From NCBI RefSeq assembly GCF_030269925.1, contig NC_085109.1, positions 4,836,001-4,900,000 on the forward strand: a DNA stretch of 64,000 bases, in the 5' to 3' direction. Source of the stretch: Bombyx mori (lineage: Eukaryota; Arthropoda; Insecta; Lepidoptera; Bombycidae). The translations under genes and the position numbers were made by a program. The notes below the pieces were generated by a model. It made no database searches. It was not told the origin of the DNA and saw only the letters and a list, made by a program, of their open reading frames with translations. Within the stretch, counting starts at the first letter, position 1. Each line of letters opens with the position of its first letter. Positions 55,398 through 64,000 of the stretch are shown here, piece after piece.

Positions 55398-57465
55398 TTA
55401 AAGACGTGGTACTCCAGGGGATGGAATTGTTTATTCCTTCCTCTGATGTGCCCGTTGGGGGTCGCAGCAGACCCTGGTGTAACAATGCCAGCAGGGATGC
55501 TGCACATCTCAAGCGGTCCACATACGTGGCATGGGATAATGCCAGGAGACGTCAGGACCCTAACATCTCAGAGGAAAGGCGGAAATATAACGCCGCTTCC
55601 AGGTCCTACAAGAAAGTTATTGCCAAGGCGAAGTCGGAGCATGTTGCTGGAGTTAGCGAGCGACTAAAGAGCTATCCCTCTGGGAGCCGTGCTTTTTGGT
55701 CGTTCGCTAAAGCCGCAGAAGGAAACTTTTGCAGGTCTAGTCTCCCACCACTGCGCAAGTCCGATGACAGTCTGGCCCATAGTGCGAAAGAGAAGGCTGA
55801 CCTTCTGGTCAAACTCTTCGCCTCGAACTCGACCGTGGACGACGGGGGTGCCACACCACCGAACATCCCCCGGTGTGATAGTTCCCTGCCGGAGATCTGC
55901 TTTGCACAGTGTGCAGTCAGGCGGGAACTCCGACTCCTGGACGTCCATAAGTCGAGTGGGTCAGATGGCATCCCTGCAGTGGTTCTGAAAACGTGCGCCC
56001 CTGAGCTGACGCCTGCGCTAACGCGTCTGTATCGCCTCTCTTATTGCGCTAACAGGGTTCCGTCTTCATGGAAGACCGCCCACGTCCACCCTATCCCCAA
56101 GAAGGGTGACCGGTCGGACCCATCGAGCTATAGGCCTATCGTGATAACTTCCTTGCTTTCCAAGGTGATGGAGCGAATAATAAATACACGACTCCTGAAG
56201 TATCTTGAAGATCGCCAGCTGATCAGTGACCGACAGTACGGTTTCCGTCACGGTCGCTCAGCTGGCGATCTTCTTGTATACCTTACTCACAGGTGGGCTG
56301 AAGCCTTGGAGAGCAAGGGCGAGGCTCTTGCTGTGAGCCTTGATATCGCGAAGGCCTTCGACAGGGTCTGGCATAGGGCACTTCTGTCGAAGCTACCATC
56401 TTACGGAATCCCCGAGGGTCTCTGCAAGTAGATCGCTAGCTTTTTGGATGGGCGGAGCATCACGGTCGTTGTAGATGGTGACTGTTCTGATACCATGACC
56501 ATTAACGCTGGCGTTCCACAAGGTTCGGTGCTCTCCGCCACGCTTTTCATCCTGTATATCAATGACATGCTGTCTATTGATGGCATGCTTTGCTATGCGG
56601 ATGACAGCACGGGGGATGCGCGATATATCGGCCATCAGAGTCTCTCTCGGAGCGTGGTGCAGGAGAGACGATCAAAACTTGTATCTGAAGTGGAGAACTC
56701 TTTGGGGCGAGTCTCCAAATGACTCGCCCCTCGGTAAAGACACAAGTTTGCGCGTTCACTGCGAAGAAGGACCCCTTTGTCATGGCGCCGCAATTCCAAG
56801 GAGTATCCCTGCAACCTTCCGAGAGTATCGGGATACTTGGGGTCGACATTTCGAGCGATGTCCAGTTTCGGAGTTATTTGGAAGGCAAAGCCAAGTTGGC
56901 GTCCAAAATGCTGGGAGTCCTCAACAGAGCGAAGCGGTACTTCACGCCTGGACAAAGGCTTTTGCTTTATAAAGCACAAGTCTGGCCTCGCGTGGAGTAC
57001 TGCTCCCATCTCTGGGCCGGGGCTCCCAAATACCAGCTTCTTCCATTTGACTCCATACAGAGGAGGGCCGTTCGGATTGTCAATAATCCCATTCTCACGG
57101 ATCGTTTGGAACCTCTGGGTCTGCGGAGGGACTTCGGTTCCCTCTGTATTTTGTACCGTATGTTCCGTGGGGAGTGCTCTGAGGAATTGTTCGAGATGAT
57201 ACCGGCATCTCGTTTTTACCATCGCACCGCCCGCCACCGGAGTAGAGTTCATCCATACTACCTGGAGCCACTGCGGTCATCCACAGTGCGTTTCCAGAGG
57301 TCTTTTTTGCCACGTACCATCCGGCTATGGAATGAGCCCCCCTCCACGGTGTTTCCCGAGCGCTATGACATGTCCTTCTTCAAACGAGGCTTGTGGAGAG
57401 TATTAAACGGTAGGCAGCGGCTTGGCTCTGCCCCTGGCATTGCTGAAGTCCATGGGCGACGGTAA
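55398..57465 (+). pseudogene. Broken reverse transcriptase ORF of the LINE
   Basis: Three pieces. 55398-56431 is open and ends at TAG (56429-56431), where the intact copy has TGG (Trp). 56432-56722 stays in that frame through VPQGSVLSATLF and CYADD. At 56714-56731, 37 bp are replaced by 18 bp, a net loss of 19 that shifts the frame. 56719-57465 then carries the C-terminal part. Catalytic residues are still visible, but the product cannot be made. Confidence 0.93.
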
Positions 57466-57527
57466 CCACTCACCACCAGGTGGGCCGTACGCTCGTCTGC
57501 CTACAAGGGCAATAAAAAAAAAAAAAA
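55398..57527 (+). mobile_element. CR1/jockey-like LINE, 2.1-kb 5'-truncated dead copy
   Basis: Begins at TCTTAAAGACGTGGTACTCC, equal to about position 60509 of the intact copy, and ends in GGCAATAAAAAAAAAAAAAA. The reverse transcriptase region is present but broken by a stop and a frameshift; the endonuclease is missing. The text just upstream (55250-55397) is not LINE. No clear target duplication. Confidence 0.93.
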
Positions 57528-58554
57528 TCTGCACCAAGCTATCTTGTTTCAAAATTCTAAATCAGACGTTTCTGCTGTGTAGGTACCTAAAGATTACGAA
57601 AAATCCCTACAAATCACTTTTAAATGGGGCGGTCAAATATTAATACCACTTCACGATGAGCAAACGGCCCATTCCTAATAACTTTTATACATGAGGAAAC
57701 TTCCAGAAAGGAAAGCTTTCATCAAAATTTATTTTCATGTTCCTCCGTCTACCGAATTTCCATCCCATAATACCATTAAAGGCGATCGCGAGGAATGCGT
57801 AAAGTTCCTTTTTTAAAAGCCGACTGACGTCAACGTAATGGCTGGATGATCATGTCGCCGGGTGACCGACGACCCAGAAATTATGACGTCATTAATTTCA
57901 CAGCCTCCTGCACAGCGCCGTGGGTGTTCCAGAAAACAAAACTAGATAAAATCCCTTTTACGCAGCATGTGTTTGAAGGTGAAATGTATGCTAATGAGCA
58001 ATTGCTTTAGAATAATGCCTCTTGAAAGGCTTTATACGAAGCTTTTGTATTCGTTTCCACGTTAAATTATTATAGGCACTTTTAGGCGAGGGTCGCCCTG
58101 GATTATTACATATTTAAAAAAGAATTACGTGATAAAATTTATCAATCGTTATCTACATATTTACATTGTGAATTTAAAATTGGAGTGTGACATATTATTA
58201 GGAGTTCGAGATATTAAAGTTTTTGAATTTTGAATTGGCGTTTACAAAAAGTAGGTCACTAATATTTTTAATCAGTTGTTTTAAACGTTATAAATGTGAA
58301 TACTATAGACGAATAAGAGCTACATAGTAGATGTTAAAGTACTCATATCAGGCGTGTCAAAACATTTTCTTCTTTGTACGTAAATAGCTCAACGTCGATG
58401 TAAATTTGAAATAAATTATACTGTGTTTGAGAAAAAAGTATATTCCCAATGTCACTGAAATACTTCGCTTGTCAAATGAATTTTTAGAGCAACTATTAAT
58501 TTTTTTTTGTTTGGTATGCCAACTCAGGACCCCCTTAACTTTAAGTGCTTAACA
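57528..58554. other. Unannotated DNA with two TGACGTCA sites
   Basis: No element recognised. 57825-57832 and 57884-57891 are perfect CRE/ATF-type palindromes 59 bp apart, in a relatively GC-rich patch (57780-57950) that could be regulatory. Confidence 0.4.
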
Positions 58555-58661
58555 GACCTTGAGGTAGAAATCTGAATTGTGTTGTATGCTATCTGTTCCA
58601 CCCTTCAAATACAAATATTAGGCTTTCATGAGCCGTCTTACAAATGCTCCACCACCAGTAA
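58555..58661 (-). repeat. Decayed Bm1-like SINE piece (minus)
   Basis: GACCTTGAGGTAGAAATCTG, TTCCACCCTTCAAATAC and CTCCACCACCAGTAA only loosely match the family. Confidence 0.4.
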
Positions 58662-58784
58662 ACTGTATTCCAGCAAGGGATAAGACGAGATTTTTTTTTA
58701 TATTTCTCTCGATCAAACCCTGGAAAATTTATTATACTTGCATTCATTGTGCGTCGCGTTTTTTTTGGTATTTTGTTATTTCCG

Positions 58785-58985
58785 ACATTTCGAGCACTTT
58801 ACAGTTTTCGTGGTCACGGAAGACCATCTCGAACTGTCGGCTGTTTTTAGATATTTATCTTTATATAGTTTTACGTTTCATTTTAGAAAGACCTAACTGT
58901 ATCTGAGGTCTAGCAGTTTGTTTGACTTAAGTTTGCATTTAATCCGAGAGGATTTCAGGTGTTGAATAAGCACCAACTATCTTCT
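58785..58985 (+). repeat. Unnamed repeat, CGTGGTCACGGA type
   Basis: TTTTCGTGGTCACGGAAGAC, TTTTACGTTTCATTTTAGAA and GAGGTCTAGCAGTTTGTTTG match 49425-49660. It ends where the LINE 5' region begins. Confidence 0.55.
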
Positions 58986-58989
58986 TTAT

Positions 58990-59634
58990 TAAAGTTGGGG
59001 GTTGGGGGTTGGTGCTTCCCGCTTCCGTAGGTTTAACCCGCGATTCCCTACAAGTGACCCCTGGGTGGTGCAAAACGGGAGCCGAATACATAATCGGTGG
59101 TAGGACTTGTCCGACTGGCTGGCGACCACTCTCCAACTAGAGTCCGCCGCCAAATAGCCTAGCTGTGTTCCGGCGTGTGGGTTGGAGAGCCAGTTCTATT
59201 CCTTCCCTTTCCCCTTCCTTGCTGGGGGTGAGTCTTGGTGACGCCTGGAACATGCGGAGCAGACGTGCGTGCGAGCTCGCGGGGCGTGATTGTTTGACGG
59301 GGGTATAGGGAGACCTAGTGAAACGGTATCCGCTGCCGCCCGCCGGTCAGTAGGGGACCTGAACCCGGGTGTCTCTACTAAACTCCGCCCCGGGAAGCTG
59401 TCCCGCCAACCGGTGTAAAATCCTGTCGTGCGGTCGTCGTGCCGGAGTCGGAGACCGGAGTGGATCCCGGCGATCGTACGCAGGGTGGACTGGGGGCCCT
59501 TCCATGCCCTGCGTCAGTCTCTCACGCAACCCGTGGTCGAGCGCGTACTATGTTCCGCGCTTCATTCAGGTGTTGCCTCGATCTCACCTCCAACATCCTA
59601 CCTCTCCTAATCCTACTCTCCAGAAATAAAATTT
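58990..59634 (+). other. Probable 5' region of the intact LINE
   Basis: GC-rich DNA (GGGGGTTGGGGGTTGGTGC near the start) leading to the ORF, in contrast to the AT-rich flank at its left. Short open frames (for example 59439-59690) show no known ORF1 domain. The true 5' end is not fixed because no convincing target duplication is visible. Confidence 0.5.
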
Positions 59635-62595
59635 ATGAAGTCGAAAAAAAAGAAAAGGGTTTTACAGGCGGTTCCCCATTCCACATTTAATGTGGATTTC
59701 AGCAATGTCAGGGGCCTACATAGCAACCTTGACGCCGTACACCACCACCTTGAGACGGCGCAGCCTGCCCTGCTTTTTTTAACGGAGACGCAGATATCTG
59801 CTCCGGACGATACCTCATACCTTGAATACCCCGGCTACGTATTGGAGCACAACTTCCTACGTAAAGCCGGGGTGTGCGTATTCGTCCGGGCGGATGTCTG
59901 TTGTCGCCGTCTTCGGGGCCTCGAACAACGGGACCTGTCCCTATTGTGGCTGCGCGTGGATCACGGGGGCTGTATCCGAATCTACGCGTGCCTGTACAGG
60001 TCCCACAGCAGTGATGCAGGTTCAGCTCTGTTTGAGCATGTGCAAGAGGGGACTAACCGCGTGCTTGAGCAGTACCCATCTGCGGAGGTGGTGGTTCTTG
60101 GAGACTTTAACGCTCACCACCAAGAGTGGTTGGGGTCCAGAACCACTGACCTCCCGGGTCGGACTGCCTACGATTTCGCCTTGGCCTACGGCTTCTCCCA
60201 GCTGGTGACACAGCCCACCCGTGTCCCAGATATCGAGGGGCACGAGCCTTCTTTGTTGGACCTTCTGCTGACCACAGATCCGGCCGGATACAGTGTGGTG
60301 GTCGACGCTCCGCTAGGATCGTCTGATCACTGCCTTATTCGTGCTGCCGTACCACTCTCTCGTCCCGGTCGTCAAAGGACGACCGGGTATCGTAGAGTTT
60401 GGCGGTATATGTCAGCAGATTGGGATGGATTGCGTGAATTTTACGCATCCTACCCATGGGGGCGGTTCTGCTTTTCCTCTGCTGATCCTGACGTCTGTGC
60501 GGACCGTCTTAAAGACGTGGTGCTCCGGGGGATGGAATTGTTTATTCCCTCCTCTGAAGTGCCCGTTGGGGGTCGCAGCAGACCCTGGTATAACAATGCC
60601 AGTAGGGATGCTGCACACCTCAAGCGGTCCGCATACGTGGCATGGGATAATGCCAGGAGACGTCGGGATCCTAACATCTCAGGGGAAAGGCGGAAATATA
60701 ACGCCGCTTCCAGGTCCTACAAGAAGGTAATTGCCAAGGCGAAGGCGGAGCACGTTGCTAGAGTTGGCGAGCGATTAAAGAGCTATCCCTCCGGGAGCCG
60801 TGCTTTTTGGTCGCTCGCCAAAGCTGCAGAAGGAAACTTTTGTAGGTCTAGTCTCCCACCACTGCGCAAGTCCGATGACACTCTGGCCCACAGCGCGAAA
60901 GAGAAGGCTGACCTTCTGGTCAAACTCTTCGCCTCGAACTCGACTGTGGACGACGGGGGTGCCACACCACCGAACATCCCCCGGTGTGATAGCTCCCTGC
61001 CGGATATCTGCTTCACACAGTGTGCAGTTAGGCGGGAGCTCCGACTCCTGGACGTCCATAAGTCGAGTGGGCCAGACGGCATCCCCGCAGTGGTTCTGAA
61101 AACGTGCGCCCCTGAGCTGACACCTGCGCTAACGCGTTTGTATCGCCTCTCTTATTGCGCTAACAGGGTTCCGTCTTCATGGAAGACCGCCCACGTCCAC
61201 CCTATCCCCAAGAAGGGTGACCGGTCGGACCCGTCGAGCTATAGGCCTATCGCGATAACTTCCTTGCTTTCCAAGGTGATGGAGCGAATAATAAATACAC
61301 AACTCCTGAAGTATCTTGAGGATCGCCAGCTGATCAGTGACCGACAGTACGGTTTCCGTCACGGTCGCTCAGCTGGCGATCTTCTTGTATACCTTACTCA
61401 CAGGTGGGCTGAAGCCTTGGAGAGCAAGGGCGAGGCTCTTGCTGTGAGCCTTGATATCGCGAAGGCCTTCGACAGGGTCTGGCATAGGGCACTTCTATCG
61501 AAGCTACCATCTTACGGAATCCCCGAGGGACTCTGCAAGTGGATCGCTAGCTTTTTGGATGGGCGGAGCATCACGGTCGTTGTAGACGGTGACTGCTCTG
61601 ATACCATGACCATTAACGCTGGCGTTCCACAAGGTTCGGTGCTCTCCCCCACGCTTTTCATCCTGTATATCAATGACATGCTGTCTATTGATGGCATGCA
61701 TTGCTATGCGGATGACAGCACGGGGGATGCGCGATATATCGGCCATCAGAGTCTCTCTCGGAGCGCGGTGCAAGAGAGACGATCAAAACTTGTGTCTGAA
61801 GTGGAGAACTCTCTGGGGCGAGTCTCCGAATGGGGTGAATTGAACTTGGTTCAATTCAACCCGATAAAGACACAAGTTTGCGCGTTCACTGCGAAGAAGG
61901 ACCCCTTTGTCATGGCGCCGCAATTCCAAGGAGTATCCCTGCAACCTTCCGAGAGTATTGGGATACTTGGGGTCGACATTTCGAGCGATGTCCAGTTTCG
62001 GAGTCATTTGGAAGGCAAAGCCAAGTTGGCGTCCAAAATGCTGGGAGTCCTCAACAGAGCGAAGCGGTACTTCACGCCTGGACAAAGGCTTTTGCTTTAT
62101 AAAGCACAAGTCCGGCCTCGCGTGGAGTACTGCTCCCATCTCTGGGCCGGGGCTCCCAAATACCAGCTTCTTCCATTTGACTCCATACAGAGGAGGGCCG
62201 TTCGGATTGTCGATAATCCCATTCTCACGGATCGTTTGGAGCCTCTGGGTCTGCGGAGGGACTTCGGTTCCCTCTGTATTTTGTACCGTATGTTCCATGG
62301 GGAGTGCTCTGAGGAATTGTTCGAGATGATACCGGCATCTCGTTTTTACCATCGCACCGCCCGCCACCGGAGTAGAGTTCATCCATACTACCTGGAGCCA
62401 CTGCGGTCATCCACAGTGCGTTTCCAGAGATCTTTTTTGCCACGTACCATCCGGCTATGGAATGAGCTCCCCTCCACGGTGTTTCCTGAGCGCTATGACA
62501 TGTCCTTCTTCAAACGAGGCTTGTGGAGAGTATTAAGCGGTAGGCAGCGGCTTGGCTCTGCCCCTGGCATTGCTGAAGTCCATGGGCGACGGTAA
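59635..62595 (+). CDS. Intact LINE polyprotein: endonuclease-reverse transcriptase (CR1/jockey group)
   Basis: 986 residues, ATG at 59635, TAA at 62593-62595, no stop or frameshift. The N-terminal part is an APE-type endonuclease: SNVRGLHSN (about 23-31), LFLTET with catalytic E51, GDFNAHH (156-162) and SSDHCLI (229-235). The reverse transcriptase spans roughly 505-760: SYRPIAITSLLSKVMERII, SLDIAKAFDRVW (Asp near 613), AGVPQGSVLSPTLF (near 662) and the catalytic YADD (691-694). A C-terminal region follows (KMLGVLNRAKRYF, RRAVRIV). It would nick target DNA and copy the element's RNA at the nick. No separate ORF1 is evident. Transcription is driven by its own 5' region, if at all. Confidence 0.95.
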   Translation: MKSKKKKRVLQAVPHSTFNVDFSNVRGLHSNLDAVHHHLETAQPALLFLTETQISAPDDTSYLEYPGYVLEHNFLRKAGVCVFVRADVCCRRLRGLEQRDLSLLWLRVDHGGCIRIYACLYRSHSSDAGSALFEHVQEGTNRVLEQYPSAEVVVLGDFNAHHQEWLGSRTTDLPGRTAYDFALAYGFSQLVTQPTRVPDIEGHEPSLLDLLLTTDPAGYSVVVDAPLGSSDHCLIRAAVPLSRPGRQRTTGYRRVWRYMSADWDGLREFYASYPWGRFCFSSADPDVCADRLKDVVLRGMELFIPSSEVPVGGRSRPWYNNASRDAAHLKRSAYVAWDNARRRRDPNISGERRKYNAASRSYKKVIAKAKAEHVARVGERLKSYPSGSRAFWSLAKAAEGNFCRSSLPPLRKSDDTLAHSAKEKADLLVKLFASNSTVDDGGATPPNIPRCDSSLPDICFTQCAVRRELRLLDVHKSSGPDGIPAVVLKTCAPELTPALTRLYRLSYCANRVPSSWKTAHVHPIPKKGDRSDPSSYRPIAITSLLSKVMERIINTQLLKYLEDRQLISDRQYGFRHGRSAGDLLVYLTHRWAEALESKGEALAVSLDIAKAFDRVWHRALLSKLPSYGIPEGLCKWIASFLDGRSITVVVDGDCSDTMTINAGVPQGSVLSPTLFILYINDMLSIDGMHCYADDSTGDARYIGHQSLSRSAVQERRSKLVSEVENSLGRVSEWGELNLVQFNPIKTQVCAFTAKKDPFVMAPQFQGVSLQPSESIGILGVDISSDVQFRSHLEGKAKLASKMLGVLNRAKRYFTPGQRLLLYKAQVRPRVEYCSHLWAGAPKYQLLPFDSIQRRAVRIVDNPILTDRLEPLGLRRDFGSLCILYRMFHGECSEELFEMIPASRFYHRTARHRSRVHPYYLEPLRSSTVRFQRSFLPRTIRLWNELPSTVFPERYDMSFFKRGLWRVLSGRQRLGSAPGIAEVHGRR

Positions 62596-62641
62596 CCACT
62601 CACCATCAGGTGGGCCGTATGCTCGTCTGCCTACAAGGGCA

Positions 62642-62682
<41 letters not shown>
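62596..62682 (+). repeat. 3' tail and A-run of the intact LINE
   Basis: GGTAACCACTCACCATCAGG, TGGGCCGTATGCTCGTCTGC and GGGCAATAAA, then about 40 A. This end is shared by all copies of the family and resembles the end of the Bm1-type SINE. Confidence 0.95.
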
Positions 62683-62685
<3 letters not shown>

Positions 62686-63071
62686 GGGTGTTATCACATA
62701 ATTACTTATTTATAGCGCAACGTCGAATACTTTCCCGAAAGAGCAAAGTTATGAATATTGAAAACAAACAAGCGAACCCTGTAATGGGCCAACGAAGCGT
62801 CAGATCAACCTGGATGTCACGATGACCGGAACTAATTTCTTTCCACTCAACGATCTTAGGTCACGGTAAAGGCCACTCTACACTGAAGAGATAAGACGGT
62901 ATTTACTTTGAAAAAGCACAACCTAACAAAAATTGTGGCAATAAAGGTTTTTCATTCGTTAAGTACTACAACAAACTGAACTGAAACTACTACTGAACAA
63001 ATTATTCAGGTATAGGTAAGATATTTGTTTATAATTTCATAATGTTTAGACTGATTTATTTTTATTTATTA
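62683..63071. other. Unannotated DNA
   Basis: Nothing recognised. Confidence 0.45.
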
Positions 63072-63361
63072 CTAGCTGACCCGACAGACTTCATAGTGCC
63101 TCAATCGATAAATAAAAGACCTAAGCTTTTGTATAAAATAAACTTGAAAGAAACAAAACGAATCCGTCCGACGGGGGACACATCAAAGGAAAAACAAAAT
63201 TGTTATTTTTATTTAATTCTAAGCATTTTCATATTTATCTACCTTTCAAACCTTCTCTGGACTTCTACAAATAATTCAAGACCAAAATTAGCCAAATCGG
63301 TCCAGTCGTTCTCGAGTTTTAGCGAGACTAACGAACAGCAATTCATTTTTATATATAGAGA
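63072..63361 (-). mobile_element. Helitron-like element H1, copy 7
   Basis: A|CTAGCTGACCCGACAGAC to TATATAGAGA|T, complete, 290 bp. Confidence 0.85.
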
Positions 63362-64000
63362 TAAAAAATATCTATGTAATTTAAAATTAAATTACGATAA
63401 AGAATAAAAACGGGTTGTCATGTACGCATAAGGGGTTACGAGAAAGCCCTTTTACTCGGACTAAAGCTCCCTGCCCAATGGGGCAAGGATGAGTTTGTTC
63501 AATGAAGTTGGTTATAGGCGATTATGATTTTAATTAGAAACAAAAATTGTTGATATCGTATAGTAGTATCGTATAGTTGGGATAGGGAAAATGAAACCCC
63601 ACCTTTTGTGATTCTCTGTTGTCATGCAAGAAACACATACTCAATTTAAGTCTCAGCTGTATATTTCCGACGGATTGCTTTATTCACAAACGTCGTGTTT
63701 GTAAATACAACAATGTCTTATTTCACGTATCAAGCATTTCTGCTAACATTAAGCTCCATAACCTTAATTAGGAGCTTGAGCTTTTTATGACTACCTTCCG
63801 CTGTGAAACTAAGTTTTTAATGTTTAAACTTTCGTAACTAGTTGCTGCGGAAAACATTCTTAAGTATCGGACAGACAGACAGACCGTCGGACATCAAGCT
63901 AATTCGACAAGGGTCCCGTATTTTCCTCTAAAGCTGGTAGGATTATCCAACCTACCTGCGGGATTTAAGCCTCGGTATGATCGCATCGCTCGTTACGAGT
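63362..64000. other. Unannotated DNA to the window end
   Basis: A short GACAGACAGACAGACCG run (63870-63886) precedes AGGGTCCCGTATTTTCC; this pairing is common at ends of insect repeats but I cannot assign it. Confidence 0.4.

Noticed and set aside
60022..62443. Antisense frames within the LINE, up to 199 codons
   Set aside because: Shadows of the intact plus-strand ORF.
1..64000. Assignment to the W chromosome
   Set aside because: TE density fits, but unique stretches and candidate host exons are also present; sequence alone cannot decide.

Overview
This window looks like lepidopteran nuclear DNA, most likely silkworm (Bombyx mori or a close relative such as B. mandarina). It is AT-rich and crowded with transposable elements, and it carries about twenty copies and fragments of a tRNA-derived SINE that I recognise as Bm1-type. 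Alongside these are R1-clade, CR1/jockey-like and RTE-like LINEs, Helitron-like elements with the lepidopteran CTAGCTGACCCGGC terminus, and MITEs. There is no prokaryotic gene organisation, rRNA, CRISPR array or plasmid/phage structure. Most open reading frames are accidental. The only long intact one is a LINE polyprotein (59635-62595).

Layout. 0-5 kb: an R1-clade LINE insertion with a 14-bp target duplication, then a deleted PIF/Harbinger transposon with TAA duplications. 5-8 kb: two Helitron-like copies flank an 801-bp, almost perfect GACT satellite. 8-13 kb: LINE tails, SINEs, RTE ends and a fold-back element. 13-19 kb: two abutting Helitrons, a TA-flanked MITE and a small non-autonomous LTR retrotransposon. 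19-26 kb: the least TE-dominated stretch. It holds a CpG-rich segment and two candidate exons (ending 21512, and 23621-23781) that join in frame, the best evidence for a host gene; a second R1-clade fragment sits just downstream. 26-50 kb: unique AT-rich DNA, a weak candidate terminal exon on the minus strand, and many SINE, Helitron, RTE and LINE-tail copies. 50-58 kb: a second tRNA-derived SINE, a near full-length Bm1 SINE with target duplications, and a 2.1-kb dead copy of the CR1/jockey-like LINE. 58-63 kb: the intact LINE with a roughly 40-nt A tail.

How the parts relate. The CR1/jockey-like LINE appears as a nested series of at least ten copies that all end at the same 3' tail, from tail-only pieces of about 110 bp to the intact copy, as expected of target-primed reverse transcription. 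The last 66 bp of the Bm1-type SINE align without gaps to this LINE tail (about 49 of 66 identical by eye). This suggests that this LINE family, or a close relative, supplies the enzyme that moves the SINE. The Helitron-like copies fit insertion between A and T. I found no convincing wholly new system; the most useful leads are the SINE/LINE tail match, the candidate host exons, the small LTR element and the composite PIF/Harbinger derivative.
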